NCBI GenBank assembly: GCA_965248075.1
Contig: CBDFIL010000002.1
Span: 744,001 to 808,000 of the forward strand
DNA length: 64,000 bases
Reading direction: 5' to 3'
DNA from: VXNE01 sp965248075
GTDB taxonomy: Bacteria > Pseudomonadota > Gammaproteobacteria > Pseudomonadales > Azotimanducaceae
The position numbers and the translations under genes are program-made. The notes under the pieces are model-generated. The model saw only the letters and a list, made by a program, of their open reading frames with translations. It searched no databases and was not told the DNA's origin. Below are positions 17,254-26,272 of the stretch, piece by piece; position 1 is the stretch's first letter, and the number at the start of each line of letters is the position of its first letter.

Positions 17254-18540
17254 TCACGCCCGATCGACCCGCACCGTCTCCCGATAGCGCGACAGGTCGA
17301 TGTCCTTGCGAAACGGGGCGTGTTCCCCGATCCATTCGATGTCCCTTTCCACGTGGCGCCGTTCTTCGGCGACGAACCGCCGCACGGCGTCGCGAAAGCC
17401 CGCGTCGCGCACCCAGTGTGCCGAGTACGTCGCCCGCGGGAGGTAGCCGCGCGCGATCTTGTGGGGCCCCTGGGCGCCGGCCTCGACCCGCGCCAGGCCC
17501 CGGTCGATCGCGAAGTCGATGGCCTGGTAGTAGCACAGTTCGAAGTGCAGGAAGCGGTGGTCCTCGATGCACCCCCAGTTGCGCCCGAAGAGCGCGTGTG
17601 AGCCGATGAAGTTGAGCGCGCCGGCGATGTAGCGCCCGTGGCGTTTCGCCATGATGAGCAGCGTCTCGCCGGGCATCGTCTCGTTCAGCAGACTGAAGAA
17701 GCGCCGGTTCAGGTAGGGCGTGCCCCACTTGCGGTGGCCGGTGTCGACGTAGAACTCGTAGAACGCGTCCCAGTGTGCTTCCGTGAGGTCGCTACCCGTC
17801 AGCCACTCGATCTCGATGCCGGGGGCGGCCGCGTCGCGCCGCTCGCGGCGGATGTTCTTGCGCTTCTTCGAAGCCAGTGCGTCGAGGAAGTCGTCGAAGC
17901 TCCCGTAGTCGGCGTTCTCCCAGTGGAACTGCGTGTCCATGCGCTGGAGCATCCCGAGCTTCCCGGCACGGTCCCACTGCGTCTCGGGCATGAAGGTGAA
18001 GTGCAGCGAACTCACCTCGATCTGGTGGGCGGCCTGCACGCTCGCCATGAGCAGCTGATCCTCGATGTCGGCCCGGTCCGGGGTGTCCGGCGCGAGCAGC
18101 CGTCGTCCGGTGGCCGGGGTGAACGGCACGCTCGACTGCAGCTTCGGGTAGTACTCGCCGCCGGCCCGGTACCAGGCGTGGGCCCAGCCGGAGTCGAAGA
18201 CATACTCTCCCTGCGAGTGGGATTTCAGGTACATGGGCACGACGCCGAGAACCTGCGATCCTTCCGGGAGTGCCTTGTCGTTGCGGCTTGCGGCGGTATC
18301 GGACGCTGCACCGCCCGCGGAGGAACCTTCCTCGCACAGCACGAGGTGGAAGGGCTGCCAGCCGGTCTGCGTCGAGACGCTGCCGCTGGCTTCGAGCGCC
18401 AGTAGAAAGCGGTGGTCCAGGAACGGGTTGTACTCCCCGCCGACGACGACTCCGGGGTTCGCGCACCGGTTCCAGGCCGCGGCCGGGACGTCGGCGATGT
18501 CGTGCACGATGCGGGCCGTTCGTTCGGGCAACGCGCGCAC
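17254..18540 (-). CDS. GNAT-fold acyltransferase of the DUF482/COG3146 family
   Basis: 428 residues. The N-terminus (AAWNRCAN...NPFLDHRFLLALEASGSV) and the later LGVVPMYLKSHSQGEYVFDSGWAHAW, PFTPATGRRLL and KWGTPYLNRRFF segments are characteristic of this predicted N-acyltransferase family, related to FemAB/peptidoglycan aminoacyl transferases. A 15-residue low-complexity insert (GSSAGGAASDTAASR) sits around residue 75. Real substrates are unknown; cytoplasmic by lack of a signal. It converges on the DUF3014 gene with a 19-bp gap and is divergent from the adaptor gene at 18687. Confidence 0.85.
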   Translation of the reverse strand: MRALPERTARIVHDIADVPAAAWNRCANPGVVVGGEYNPFLDHRFLLALEASGSVSTQTGWQPFHLVLCEEGSSAGGAASDTAASRNDKALPEGSQVLGVVPMYLKSHSQGEYVFDSGWAHAWYRAGGEYYPKLQSSVPFTPATGRRLLAPDTPDRADIEDQLLMASVQAAHQIEVSSLHFTFMPETQWDRAGKLGMLQRMDTQFHWENADYGSFDDFLDALASKKRKNIRRERRDAAAPGIEIEWLTGSDLTEAHWDAFYEFYVDTGHRKWGTPYLNRRFFSLLNETMPGETLLIMAKRHGRYIAGALNFIGSHALFGRNWGCIEDHRFLHFELCYYQAIDFAIDRGLARVEAGAQGPHKIARGYLPRATYSAHWVRDAGFRDAVRRFVAEERRHVERDIEWIGEHAPFRKDIDLSRYRETVRVDRA

Positions 18541-18686
18541 TCCGAGGGGGCGGAGACGGCATTCTAACCGCAGGTCCGGGCCCTCGGGTCCGGGGTACCG
18601 AGTCGCGCCGGCGCCGGGGCGGCACAGGGGGACTGTCGCAACGTGCCGTTGCGTTGAGCGGCGGCGGACGCTGGTACACTGCGCCG

Positions 18687-19928
18687 ATGGACAAGAAGGC
18701 CCTCCTGTCCGAACTGCGTATCGATCGGACCGAGGAGAGTTCCTCGACCGGTAAACCCATCAAGTGGTTCGTGGCCATCGCGGTCGTCGCGGGGCTGGGG
18801 TTCGTTGCGCTCTATGTCGACTTCCCCACCGAGGCGGCGATGACGCCGGTGCGCACCGCGGTCGCCCGCGCGACGACCGCCGCACCGCCCGGCGACAGCG
18901 TGCTGGACGCGACCGGCTACGTGGTCGCGCGGCGCCAGGCCACCGTCAGCGCCAAGGTGACCGGCAAGGTGCTCGAAGTGCTGGTGGAGGAGGGCATGGC
19001 GGTCGAAGAGGATCAGCTCCTCGCACGCCTCGACGACAGCATCCTGCGCGCGCAGCTCCAACTTTCGCGATCTCAGCGCCGCGCCGCGCGCGCCGGCCTC
19101 GACGAGATGCGGGTACAGCTCAAGCAGGCGGAACTGGACCTGGCGCGCACCCGAGGTCTCGCCGAACGCCAACTCGCGAGCCAGGCGGACCTGGACCGCG
19201 ACACGCTGTCCGTCGAGGGGGTCCACGCCCGTCTCGCCCGCGCGAACCAGGAGTTGCACGTTGCCGACCGCGCCATGGCCGTGCAACGCCAGATGGTGGA
19301 GGACATGCAGATTCGGGCCCCGTTCGGGGGTGTCGTGATCGCCAAGTCGGCGCAACCCGGCGAGATGATCTCGCCCATCTCCGCCGGCGGCGGCTTTACA
19401 CGTACCGGCATCTGCACGATCGTCGACATGGACTCGCTCGAGGTGGAGGTCGATGTCAACGAGGCCTACATCAACCGGGTCTACTCCGGCCAGCCGGCGA
19501 CCATCACCCTGAACGCCTATCCGGACATGCCGATGCCGGCGGCGGTGATCGCCACCATCCCGGCGGCGGACCGCAACAAGGCAACCGTCCGGGTGCGCAT
19601 CGGGTTCGTCGAACGCGACGAACGCGTGTTGCCCGACATGGGGGTCAAGGTCGCCTTCCTGACCGACGAAGTGGAGCCGCAACCCGCGGCAGCGCCGGCC
19701 GGCGTACTGGTGCCCGGCACAGCCGTGGCGGACCGCGGCGCCGATGCGCACGTCTGGGTCGTCGAGGATGACCGCGTCGCCCGCCGCGCCGTCGAGGTCG
19801 GTGTCGCACAGGGGTCGCGCGTGGTGATCGTCGAGGGTCTCGCGAGCGGCGAACGTGTCGTCGCGGCCGTCTCCGAGGCGCCAGCGGACGCCCTGGCGGA
19901 CGGCGCGCGCGTGAGCGTGTTGCAGTAG
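18687..19928 (+). CDS. Periplasmic adaptor (HlyD/RND type) of an ABC system
   Basis: 413 residues. One N-terminal membrane helix (IKWFVAIAVVAGLGFVALYV) precedes a barrel-sandwich domain (ATGYVVARRQATVSAKVTGKV), a coiled-coil hairpin of about 110 residues rich in Glu, Arg and Gln, and the closing lipoyl half (IRAPFGGVVIAKSAQPGEMI). It bridges an inner-membrane transporter and the outer membrane or substrate. A TACACT box at 18675-18680 sits only 7 bases before the ATG, so the transcript may be leaderless. Followed by an ATPase and two permeases, it forms a MacA-like or DevB-like system. Confidence 0.9.
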   Translation: MDKKALLSELRIDRTEESSSTGKPIKWFVAIAVVAGLGFVALYVDFPTEAAMTPVRTAVARATTAAPPGDSVLDATGYVVARRQATVSAKVTGKVLEVLVEEGMAVEEDQLLARLDDSILRAQLQLSRSQRRAARAGLDEMRVQLKQAELDLARTRGLAERQLASQADLDRDTLSVEGVHARLARANQELHVADRAMAVQRQMVEDMQIRAPFGGVVIAKSAQPGEMISPISAGGGFTRTGICTIVDMDSLEVEVDVNEAYINRVYSGQPATITLNAYPDMPMPAAVIATIPAADRNKATVRVRIGFVERDERVLPDMGVKVAFLTDEVEPQPAAAPAGVLVPGTAVADRGADAHVWVVEDDRVARRAVEVGVAQGSRVVIVEGLASGERVVAAVSEAPADALADGARVSVLQ

Positions 19929-20043
19929 CGCGCCACCTGAATGAACCACGTACAATCGGGAGCCGCTGTGCAGGCCGCCCCGTGCGGTGCCGTGCGCAAG
20001 TAGAAGCCAGGCAGTACCCGGGCACATGGAGGACCCACGCACG

Positions 20044-20724
20044 ATGGCGATCGTCGAACTGCAGGACATCGAGAAGAGCTATACCAAGGGGCGCGAGACC
20101 GTCGAGGTGCTGGCCGGCATCAACCTCGATATCGACCAGGGCGACTACCTGGCGCTCATGGGCCCGTCGGGGTCGGGCAAGTCGACGCTCCTGAACCTCA
20201 TCGGCGGGATCGATCATCCCACCTCCGGATCGGTTATGGTGGGCGGCAAGTCGCTGAACGATCTGTCCAGCCGGGCGCTCGCCAAGTGGCGTTCCGAGAA
20301 CGTGGGCTTCGTGTTCCAGTTCTATAACCTGCTGCCGGTGCTCAACGCGCGCCGCAACGTCGAACTGCCGCTGCTCCTGACGAAGCTCTCCGGCAAGCAG
20401 CGCACGAAGAACGCGAGCACCGCGCTGGAGATCGTGGGCCTCGGCGACCGCGCCACCCACAAACCGGGGGAACTGTCCGGGGGCCAGCAGCAGCGCGTCG
20501 CCATCGCCCGCGCCATCGTGGCGGACCCGATGCTGCTCGTGTGCGACGAGCCGACCGGGGACCTCGACCGCAACACCGCCGAGGAGATCCTGGACCTGCT
20601 CGCGATCCTCAACCGGGAGCACGGCAAGACCATCGTCATGGTGACGCACGATCCGAAGGCGGCGGACCACGCGAGCCACGTCCTGTATCTCGACAAGGGT
20701 CAGTTGACCGGAGCGCCGTCATGA
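20044..20724 (+). CDS. ABC transporter ATPase, MacB/LolD type
   Basis: 226 residues from the ATG at 20044, with GGAGG ten bases upstream. It has Walker A GPSGSGKST, the Q-loop FVFQFYNLLPVL, signature LSGGQQQRVAIARAI, Walker B LLVCDEPTGDLD and the H-loop VMVTHD, all canonical. PTGDLD is typical of the LolD/MacB/FtsE branch that powers FtsX-fold permeases. Its stop overlaps the start of the first permease (ATGA), so translation is coupled. It energises a mechanotransmission-type export or extraction system rather than classical transport. Confidence 0.93.
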   Translation: MAIVELQDIEKSYTKGRETVEVLAGINLDIDQGDYLALMGPSGSGKSTLLNLIGGIDHPTSGSVMVGGKSLNDLSSRALAKWRSENVGFVFQFYNLLPVLNARRNVELPLLLTKLSGKQRTKNASTALEIVGLGDRATHKPGELSGGQQQRVAIARAIVADPMLLVCDEPTGDLDRNTAEEILDLLAILNREHGKTIVMVTHDPKAADHASHVLYLDKGQLTGAPS

Positions 20725-21887
20725 GCAGCGTGGGACTCGTCTGGTCGAACCTGTTCCGCAGAAAGGTACGCACGGTGCTGACCGTCCTGTCCGTGCTGGT
20801 CGCGTTCGTGCTGTTTACCATGCTGCGCTCGGTGGCCGTGGCGTTCGACTCGGGCGGCTTCGGACCGGCCGGAGCGGACCGGCTGCAGGTGTCGCCGAAA
20901 TTCTCGATCATCGATCCGCTGCTCGTCAGCCAGATGCGCGAGATCGAGCGCGTGCCCGGCGTGGACGCGGTGACGCATGCCGACTGGTTCGGCGGCGTCT
21001 ACCAGGATGCCACCAACTTCTTCCCGAAGTTTCCGGTGAGCCCGAAGGGCTACTTCGACCTGTATTCCGAACTGGTCATAGACCCGGAGCAGCTCGAGGC
21101 GTTCCAGAACACCCGCACCGGGGCCGTGGCTCCGGCCGGCCTGGCCGCACGGTTCGGCTGGAAGGTCGGCGACAGGATCCCCATCGAGGGCGACATCTAC
21201 CCCATGGAGGACGGCAGTCGGGCGTGGGAGTTCGACCTGGTCGGCACCTACCTCTTCGGCGACCGACGCGACGAGACCGGCGGCGGCATGTTCCTGTTCC
21301 ATTACGATTTCTTCGACGAGGCGAAGGCGTTCGGCCAGGGCAACGTCGGCTGGTTCATCGTGCGCGTCGAGGACCCCGAGCAGGCGCCGGAGATCGCGAG
21401 TGCCATCGACACGCTGTTCGAGAATTCGCCCAACCCGACGCGCACCGCGACCGAGGACGAGGCGCAGCGCGAGTTCGCCAAGCAGCAGGGCGACATCGGC
21501 CTCATGACGACCGGCATCCTCGCGGCGGTGTTCTTCACCATCCTGCTGCTGACCGGCAACACGATGGCGCAGTCCCTGCGCGAACGCATTCCCGAGCTCG
21601 CGGTCCTGAAGACGTTCGGCTTCACGGACGGCGCCGTCGCGCTCCTGGTGCTCGCGGAGGCGGTACTGCTGTGCCTCGTCGGCGGTGCGCTCGGCGTGGG
21701 GCTCGGTACCGTCACGATGACGGTGATCGAGCCGGGACTGCGGCAATTCTTCGGCCTCATCGAGGTGACGTGGACGGTCGTCGCCAGCGCTCTCGGGATT
21801 GCACTGCTGCTCGGCCTGGTCGTCGGGTCCGTACCGGCACTCGCGGCGCGGCGCCTGTCCATCGTCGACGCACTGCGGGCACGCTGA
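20721..21887 (+). CDS. FtsX-fold ABC permease, first copy
   Basis: 388 residues. One N-terminal helix (TVLTVLSVLVAFVLFTMLRSVAVAF) is followed by a periplasmic MacB-like core domain of about 220 residues, then three C-terminal helices (ILAAVFFTILLLTGNTMA, LLVLAEAVLLCLVGGALG, TVVASALGIALLLGLVVG). The closing PALAARRLSIVDALRA is the usual FtsX/MacB tail. It overlaps the ATPase stop by four bases and is one base from the second permease, so the two likely form a heterodimer. Confidence 0.9.
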   Translation: MSSVGLVWSNLFRRKVRTVLTVLSVLVAFVLFTMLRSVAVAFDSGGFGPAGADRLQVSPKFSIIDPLLVSQMREIERVPGVDAVTHADWFGGVYQDATNFFPKFPVSPKGYFDLYSELVIDPEQLEAFQNTRTGAVAPAGLAARFGWKVGDRIPIEGDIYPMEDGSRAWEFDLVGTYLFGDRRDETGGGMFLFHYDFFDEAKAFGQGNVGWFIVRVEDPEQAPEIASAIDTLFENSPNPTRTATEDEAQREFAKQQGDIGLMTTGILAAVFFTILLLTGNTMAQSLRERIPELAVLKTFGFTDGAVALLVLAEAVLLCLVGGALGVGLGTVTMTVIEPGLRQFFGLIEVTWTVVASALGIALLLGLVVGSVPALAARRLSIVDALRAR

Positions 21888-21888
21888 C

Positions 21889-23049
21889 ATGTTCGGGCAG
21901 ATCTTCGAGATCACGCTGCTGAACCTGCGCAACCTGCCGGCCCGGCTCGGCAGTTCGTCCGTCGTCGTGGTGGGCATCGGCGGCGTGGTGGGCGTGCTCG
22001 TGGGGATCCTCGCGATGGGCAAGGGGTTCGAGACGGCGCTCAGCCGCGCCGGGGCGCCCGACCGCGCGATCGTGCTGCGCGGCGGCTCGTCGGGGGAACT
22101 CTCGAGCTTCATGGACACGAACGCCATGAACATCGTCGCCTCGATGCCGGAAGTGACCGCTGCGAGCGGCGAGCTGTTCCTGATCGCCGACGTACCGAAG
22201 CGCTCCAACCAGTCGCCGGCGAACCTCGCCATCCGGGGCGTATCGGAGGCGGCTTTCGTGATGCATCCCGAGGTGCGCATCGTGGAGGGGCGCGGGTTCG
22301 ACCCGGGCAAGGCCGAAATGATCGCCGGCCGCAAGGCCGCCATCGAGTTCGAGGGGGTCGACCTCGGCGCGACGCTGCAGTTCCGCCAGAGCGCGTGGAA
22401 CATCGTGGGGTTCTTCGAGGCGGACGGCTCCGCCTACGAGTCCGAGGTCTGGGTGGATCTCGCGACCGCGCAGTCCGCCTTCCGACGGCCCGGGGTCAGC
22501 TCCATGCGCGTGCGCCTGACGTCGGCGGACGTGGTGGATGCGGTGGCGCAGCGCGTAGAAGAGGACCCGCGCCTCGATCTGGAACTCCGCAGCGAGGAGG
22601 ACTACTACGCCGAGCAGTCGGAGTCCCTGACCGCGCTGATCCAGGGCTTCGGCTACGCGGTGGCCGCCATCATGGCGATCGGCGCCGTGTTCGCGGCCCT
22701 CAATACGATGTACACCGCCGTTTCCGCCCGGTCCGTCGAGATCGCGACGCTGCGCGCGCTGGGTTTCAGCGGGTTGCCGGTGGTCGTCTCGGTCGTCATC
22801 GAGGCGGTTGCGCTCGCCGTCCTCGGGGGCGTCCTCGGGGCCGCCGTCGCGTACATCGGCTTCAACGGCTGGACGGTCTCGACGCTCGCGGGCGGCTCTT
22901 TCTCGCAGGTGGCCTTCGACTTCGCGGTGACGACGGATCTCCTCGTGCTGGGCTTCGTCTGGGCGGTGACCCTCGGCGTCGTGGGTGGGCTCTTTCCCGC
23001 CGTACGCGCCGCGCGCCTGCCGATCGTCACGGCGTTGCGGGGCGAGTAG
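21889..23049 (+). CDS. FtsX-fold ABC permease, second copy
   Basis: 386 residues with the same layout as its upstream partner: one N-terminal helix, a large periplasmic domain, three C-terminal helices (AVAAIMAIGAVFAALNTMY, VVVSVVIEAVALAVLGGVLG, LLVLGFVWAVTLGVVGGLFP). It ends FPAVRAARLPIVTALRGE. The ERIPELAVLKTFGF-type coupling helix of the partner appears here as ARSVEIATLRALGF. The TAG stop at 23047-23049 lies inside the GTAG head of the first unit of a REP tandem array, so the gene's end was set or kept by the repeat. Confidence 0.9.
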   Translation: MFGQIFEITLLNLRNLPARLGSSSVVVVGIGGVVGVLVGILAMGKGFETALSRAGAPDRAIVLRGGSSGELSSFMDTNAMNIVASMPEVTAASGELFLIADVPKRSNQSPANLAIRGVSEAAFVMHPEVRIVEGRGFDPGKAEMIAGRKAAIEFEGVDLGATLQFRQSAWNIVGFFEADGSAYESEVWVDLATAQSAFRRPGVSSMRVRLTSADVVDAVAQRVEEDPRLDLELRSEEDYYAEQSESLTALIQGFGYAVAAIMAIGAVFAALNTMYTAVSARSVEIATLRALGFSGLPVVVSVVIEAVALAVLGGVLGAAVAYIGFNGWTVSTLAGGSFSQVAFDFAVTTDLLVLGFVWAVTLGVVGGLFPAVRAARLPIVTALRGE

Positions 23050-24110
23050 GGGCGACCCTTGCGGTCGCCCGTCCCAAGGCCATGCACGAATTCGACACGG
23101 GGCGAGTAGGGGCGACCCTTGCGGTCGCCCGTCCCAGGCCATGCACCAATTCGACACGGGACGTGTAGGGGTGACCCTTGCGGTCGCCCGTCTCGGGGCC
23201 GCGCACGAATTCGACACGGGACGTGTAGGGGCGACCCTTGTGGTCGCCCGTCCCAGGCCGTGCACGAATTCGACACGGGACGTGTAGGGGCGACCCTGGC
23301 GGTCGCCCGTCCCAGGCCGTGCACCAATTCGACACGGGACGTGTAGGGGCGACCCTTGCGGTCGCCCGTGTCGGGGCCGTGCACGAATTGGACACGGGAC
23401 GTGTAGGGGCGACCCTTGCGGTCGCCCGTCCCAGGCCATGCACGAATTCGACACGGGACGTGTAGGGGCGACCCTTGCGGTCGCCCGTCCCAAGGCCATG
23501 CACGAATTCGACACGGGACGTGTAGGGGCGACCCTTGCGGTCGCCCGTCCCAGGCCATGCACCAATTCGACACGGGACGTGTAGGGGCGACCCTTGCGGT
23601 CGCCCGTCCCAAGGCCATGCACGAATTCGACACGGGACGTTGTAGGGGCGACCCTGGCGGTCGCCCGTCCCAAGGCCATGCACCAATTCGACACGGGACG
23701 TGTAGGGGCGACCCTTGCGGTCGCCCGTGTCGGGGCCGTGCACGAATTCGACACGGGACGTGTAGGGGCGACCCTTGCGGTCGCCCGTCCCAAGGCCGTG
23801 CACGAATTCGACACGGGACGCGTAGGGGCGACCCTTGCGGTCGCCCGTGTCGGGGCCATGCACGAATTCGACACGGGACGTGTAGGGGCGACCCTTGCGG
23901 TCGCCCGTCTCGGGGCCATGCACGAATTCGACACGGGACGTGTAGGGGCGACCCTGGCGGTCGCCCGTGTCGGGGCGACCCTTGCGGTCGCCCGTCCCAG
24001 GCCGTGCACGAATTCGACACGGGACGTGTAGGGGCGACCCTTGCGGTCGCCCGTCCCAGGCCATGCACGAATTCGACACGGGACGGGACAAGCCCGTCCC
24101 CTACATTCCG
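23046..24110. repeat. Tandem array of about 18 REP units (period about 60 bp)
   Basis: Each unit has GTAGGGG, a GGGCGACC-CTTG(C/T)-GGTCGCCC hairpin, and a 30-base tail with CATGCAC, GAATTCGACACGGGAC. I count 17 full units and one lacking its head (near 23974), closed at 24086-24110 by one inverted REP of the GGGACGGG type. Tails vary slightly between units (CCCAAGGCC, CCCAGGCC, GTCGGGGCC). The array fills the space between two convergent genes. Long open frames run through it on both strands only because the period is divisible by three in most units; they are not genes. Confidence 0.9.
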
Positions 24111-24118
24111 CGCCCTGG

Positions 24119-24637
24119 TTATGCCGTCAACGCACCGATCACTTCCGTCACCACCTCATCGGCGAGCGCCCGCATCTCCGCATCCGTCCGGTCCTGGATG
24201 GGATGGCGCACGAAGCAGCGCCGCGCGTCGTCCATGCCGAGGGCCTCGGCCTGCGCCGCGGCCGCGTCGCGAAACTCGCTCGAGGCGATGGAGACCGACG
24301 GAACGCCCTGAATCTCGAACCATACCGTGTCATGCAAACTGCACGTGGTACAGGAGCCTCAGTCGGCCAGGGCTTCGACGACGAAGTCGTTGTGCTCGCG
24401 GATGTCCTGGCGCAGGTCGCCCGGCGCCGGCTTCGCGAACGTCGGCTTCGCGTAGCGATTGATCTCGATGCCCGGCAGCGTCTCCCTGAGACGCGTCTCC
24501 AGCCGGTCGAGCAACACGTTGCCGCGCGGCTTGGAGATGTCGAGCAGGGCTACCGAGCCCCTGATCTCCTCCGGCCGCGGCGCCACCGAGCGGGCGATCG
24601 GCACCCGTTCGTCGGTGGGGTCGAGAATGGTGGTCAT
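24119..24637 (-). CDS. UGSC family selenoprotein (in-frame TGA read as Sec)
   Basis: 172 residues if the TGA at 24359-24361 is read as selenocysteine. The frame continues unbroken from the ATG at 24637 (GAGGAGG upstream) across the TGA to the stop at 24119. The TGA begins the motif U93-G-S-C96, which names the UGSC family, a selenoprotein or Cys-homologue family described from marine metagenomes. Flanking conserved blocks match: LLDISKPRGNVLLDRLE, RYAKPTFAKPAP, and after it SVSIASSEF and FVRHPIQDRTDAEM. U93 and C96 (with C99) suggest a thiol/selenol redox centre. It ends an operon with a thioredoxin-like protein and an RraA homologue. Without Sec the product would stop at 92 residues. Confidence 0.88.
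24323..24350 (-). promoter_or_regulatory. Candidate bacterial SECIS hairpin of the UGSC gene
   Basis: Nucleotides 9-36 after the TGA can fold as UACC / GUGC / loop AGUUU / GCAU / GGUA with an internal loop. The GU in the apical loop is 20-21 nt downstream of the TGA, within the 16-37 nt window known for SelB recognition in bacteria. The folding was done by eye. Confidence 0.45.
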
Positions 24638-24712
24638 ACGCGTTTCCTCCTCTTCGGATGCCGTGCCGGGGAGGGCACGGGCTCGTGAATCGTTGCCAGG
24701 TAACCGGTCGTT

Positions 24713-26272
24713 TCAATCGTCGATCTTACGCGACACGGGGATCGAGCCGATCGGCCCGCTGACCCAGCCGTGGAAGAAGCCCGAGAACTTGCCCGCCTCG
24801 GAACCGGCCACGACGATGTGGATATTGTCGGTCGACGCGAACTTCGACGACAACCGGTCCCGTTGTTCCGGCGCCATGGCCTGCAGGCGCTCAGGCGGGA
24901 TGCCCGTGCCGGAGACTTCGTCGGCCGCCAGGTCGCGCAGGCGCCTCGCGGTGACCTCCTGGATGCGGTCACGCACGTCGGCTTTCGAGTAGCCGTTCTG
25001 CTTGAGGGTATCGACGTGCTCCGGGCAGACGACCAGGATGCAGTCCCCCATGTGATGCGCCCGGGGGTGGTGCGCCGCTTCCATGGCGAGCCCGAACGAG
25101 CCGGCGAGCTGGCTCGCCGTGCGCGAATTCTGATCCACGATCAGGCTCGGCCCGGCCGTCATGGCGAACAGCGTGACGACCGAGTCGTCCGCGTCGAAAC
25201 CGCGCTCGACGTGCAGCGGCGGCCACTCGCTGCGCTCCTCCCACTCGGGGAAGCACATCGTGTACTTCATCGGGTTGCCAAGGGTCGAACGCTCCGTCCC
25301 GCCGGGGCGCGCGCCGCCGAGATTGCGCACCGCCAGTCGCAACGCGCGGCCGATGGCGGCGTTCGCGCGATTGCCCTGTCCGAGGGCGCCGAGCCGCATG
25401 TTCATGCCGAGCCGGTGGCGGATGGGCCCGTTCACGATCAAGACGGGCGACGCCCCCATCGTGGTGGCCATCACGCCGTGGACGTTGAACTCGTCGGTAC
25501 AGACCGCTTCCAGGGCGGCGATCACCACCGGCAGATGTTCCGGTTTGCACCCCGCGAGCACCGCATTGACGGCGATTTTCTCGACCGTCGCCGGCGCCAT
25601 GTTGGGCGGGATCGTCACGACCACCGACTGCGGATCGCGGCGCGTGCCCCCGAGCATCCGCAGCACCCGCTCGGGCGTCGGCGGCACCACGGGCAGCCCG
25701 TCCGTGAAGCCCTGGTCGAACAGGAACTCGTGCACGTCGTCGGACGGCGCGATCTCGACGCGGCGCGCGCGCAGCGGGCTGTTCTCCGCCTCGGCGCGCA
25801 GGCGCTCGTTGACGATGGGGTCCTGCGTGAGGGACCCGCAGCCGGGGCGCCAGTCCGGCAGGGCGTCCCAGTCGATGGCGACGCCGGGCGCGTGGCGCTC
25901 GAAGAACGCGCGCCACTCGGCCTTGTCGAATCCCACGACGCGGTCCGACTCGGCGCCATCCTCGCCGGCGGCGATCAGCAGGGGCACCGTTTCGACATCG
26001 TAGGCGAACGATACCTTCAGTGCGGAGTCGTCGAGGATCGGCGCCGTAAGTTCATGCCGGTCGATGAGCGTGGCGTTGCCGTCGGTGGTCTGACCCGGGA
26101 CGAGCACTTCGAGCGGCGTCTCCCGGTGCAGCGCCTCGACGAGCGGCATGACCAGGTTGCAGGTAGGACAGTCCTCTTTGGCGAAGCACAGCACCGCCTT
26201 GCTCGCCGGCGGGAAAGCGCGGTCGACGCTGTGCTGGTCGCGCAGCGAGAACGGCGGCAACAGTCCCGGCAT
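24713..26272 (-). CDS. Thioredoxin-like protein with large C-terminal domain, UGSC partner
   Basis: 519 residues from the ATG at 26272. The first 110 residues look like a thioredoxin fold: AVLCFAKEDCPTCNLVMPLVEAL with a C35-P-T-C38 redox pair. The remaining 400 residues form an unfamiliar domain with conserved-looking blocks (FTDGLPVVPPTPERVLRML, TIPPNMAPATVEKIAVNAVLAGC, NGPIRHRLGMN, GNPMKYTMCFPE). I do not know its function. The start overlaps the RraA stop by one base (TGATG) and the UGSC selenoprotein follows 75 bp later, so the three should be co-transcribed and may work as one redox system. Confidence 0.75.
   Translation of the reverse strand: MPGLLPPFSLRDQHSVDRAFPPASKAVLCFAKEDCPTCNLVMPLVEALHRETPLEVLVPGQTTDGNATLIDRHELTAPILDDSALKVSFAYDVETVPLLIAAGEDGAESDRVVGFDKAEWRAFFERHAPGVAIDWDALPDWRPGCGSLTQDPIVNERLRAEAENSPLRARRVEIAPSDDVHEFLFDQGFTDGLPVVPPTPERVLRMLGGTRRDPQSVVVTIPPNMAPATVEKIAVNAVLAGCKPEHLPVVIAALEAVCTDEFNVHGVMATTMGASPVLIVNGPIRHRLGMNMRLGALGQGNRANAAIGRALRLAVRNLGGARPGGTERSTLGNPMKYTMCFPEWEERSEWPPLHVERGFDADDSVVTLFAMTAGPSLIVDQNSRTASQLAGSFGLAMEAAHHPRAHHMGDCILVVCPEHVDTLKQNGYSKADVRDRIQEVTARRLRDLAADEVSGTGIPPERLQAMAPEQRDRLSSKFASTDNIHIVVAGSEAGKFSGFFHGWVSGPIGSIPVSRKIDD

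Noticed and set aside
22653..24091. Overlapping frames with repeated peptides through the 23-kb array
   Set aside because: They are translations of REP tandem units whose length is near a multiple of three; no start signals, and the same peptide pattern appears at every REP.
23046..24110. CRISPR array
   Set aside because: Regular spacing invites the idea, but the whole 60-bp unit is repeated, there are no unique spacers, and no cas genes are present.
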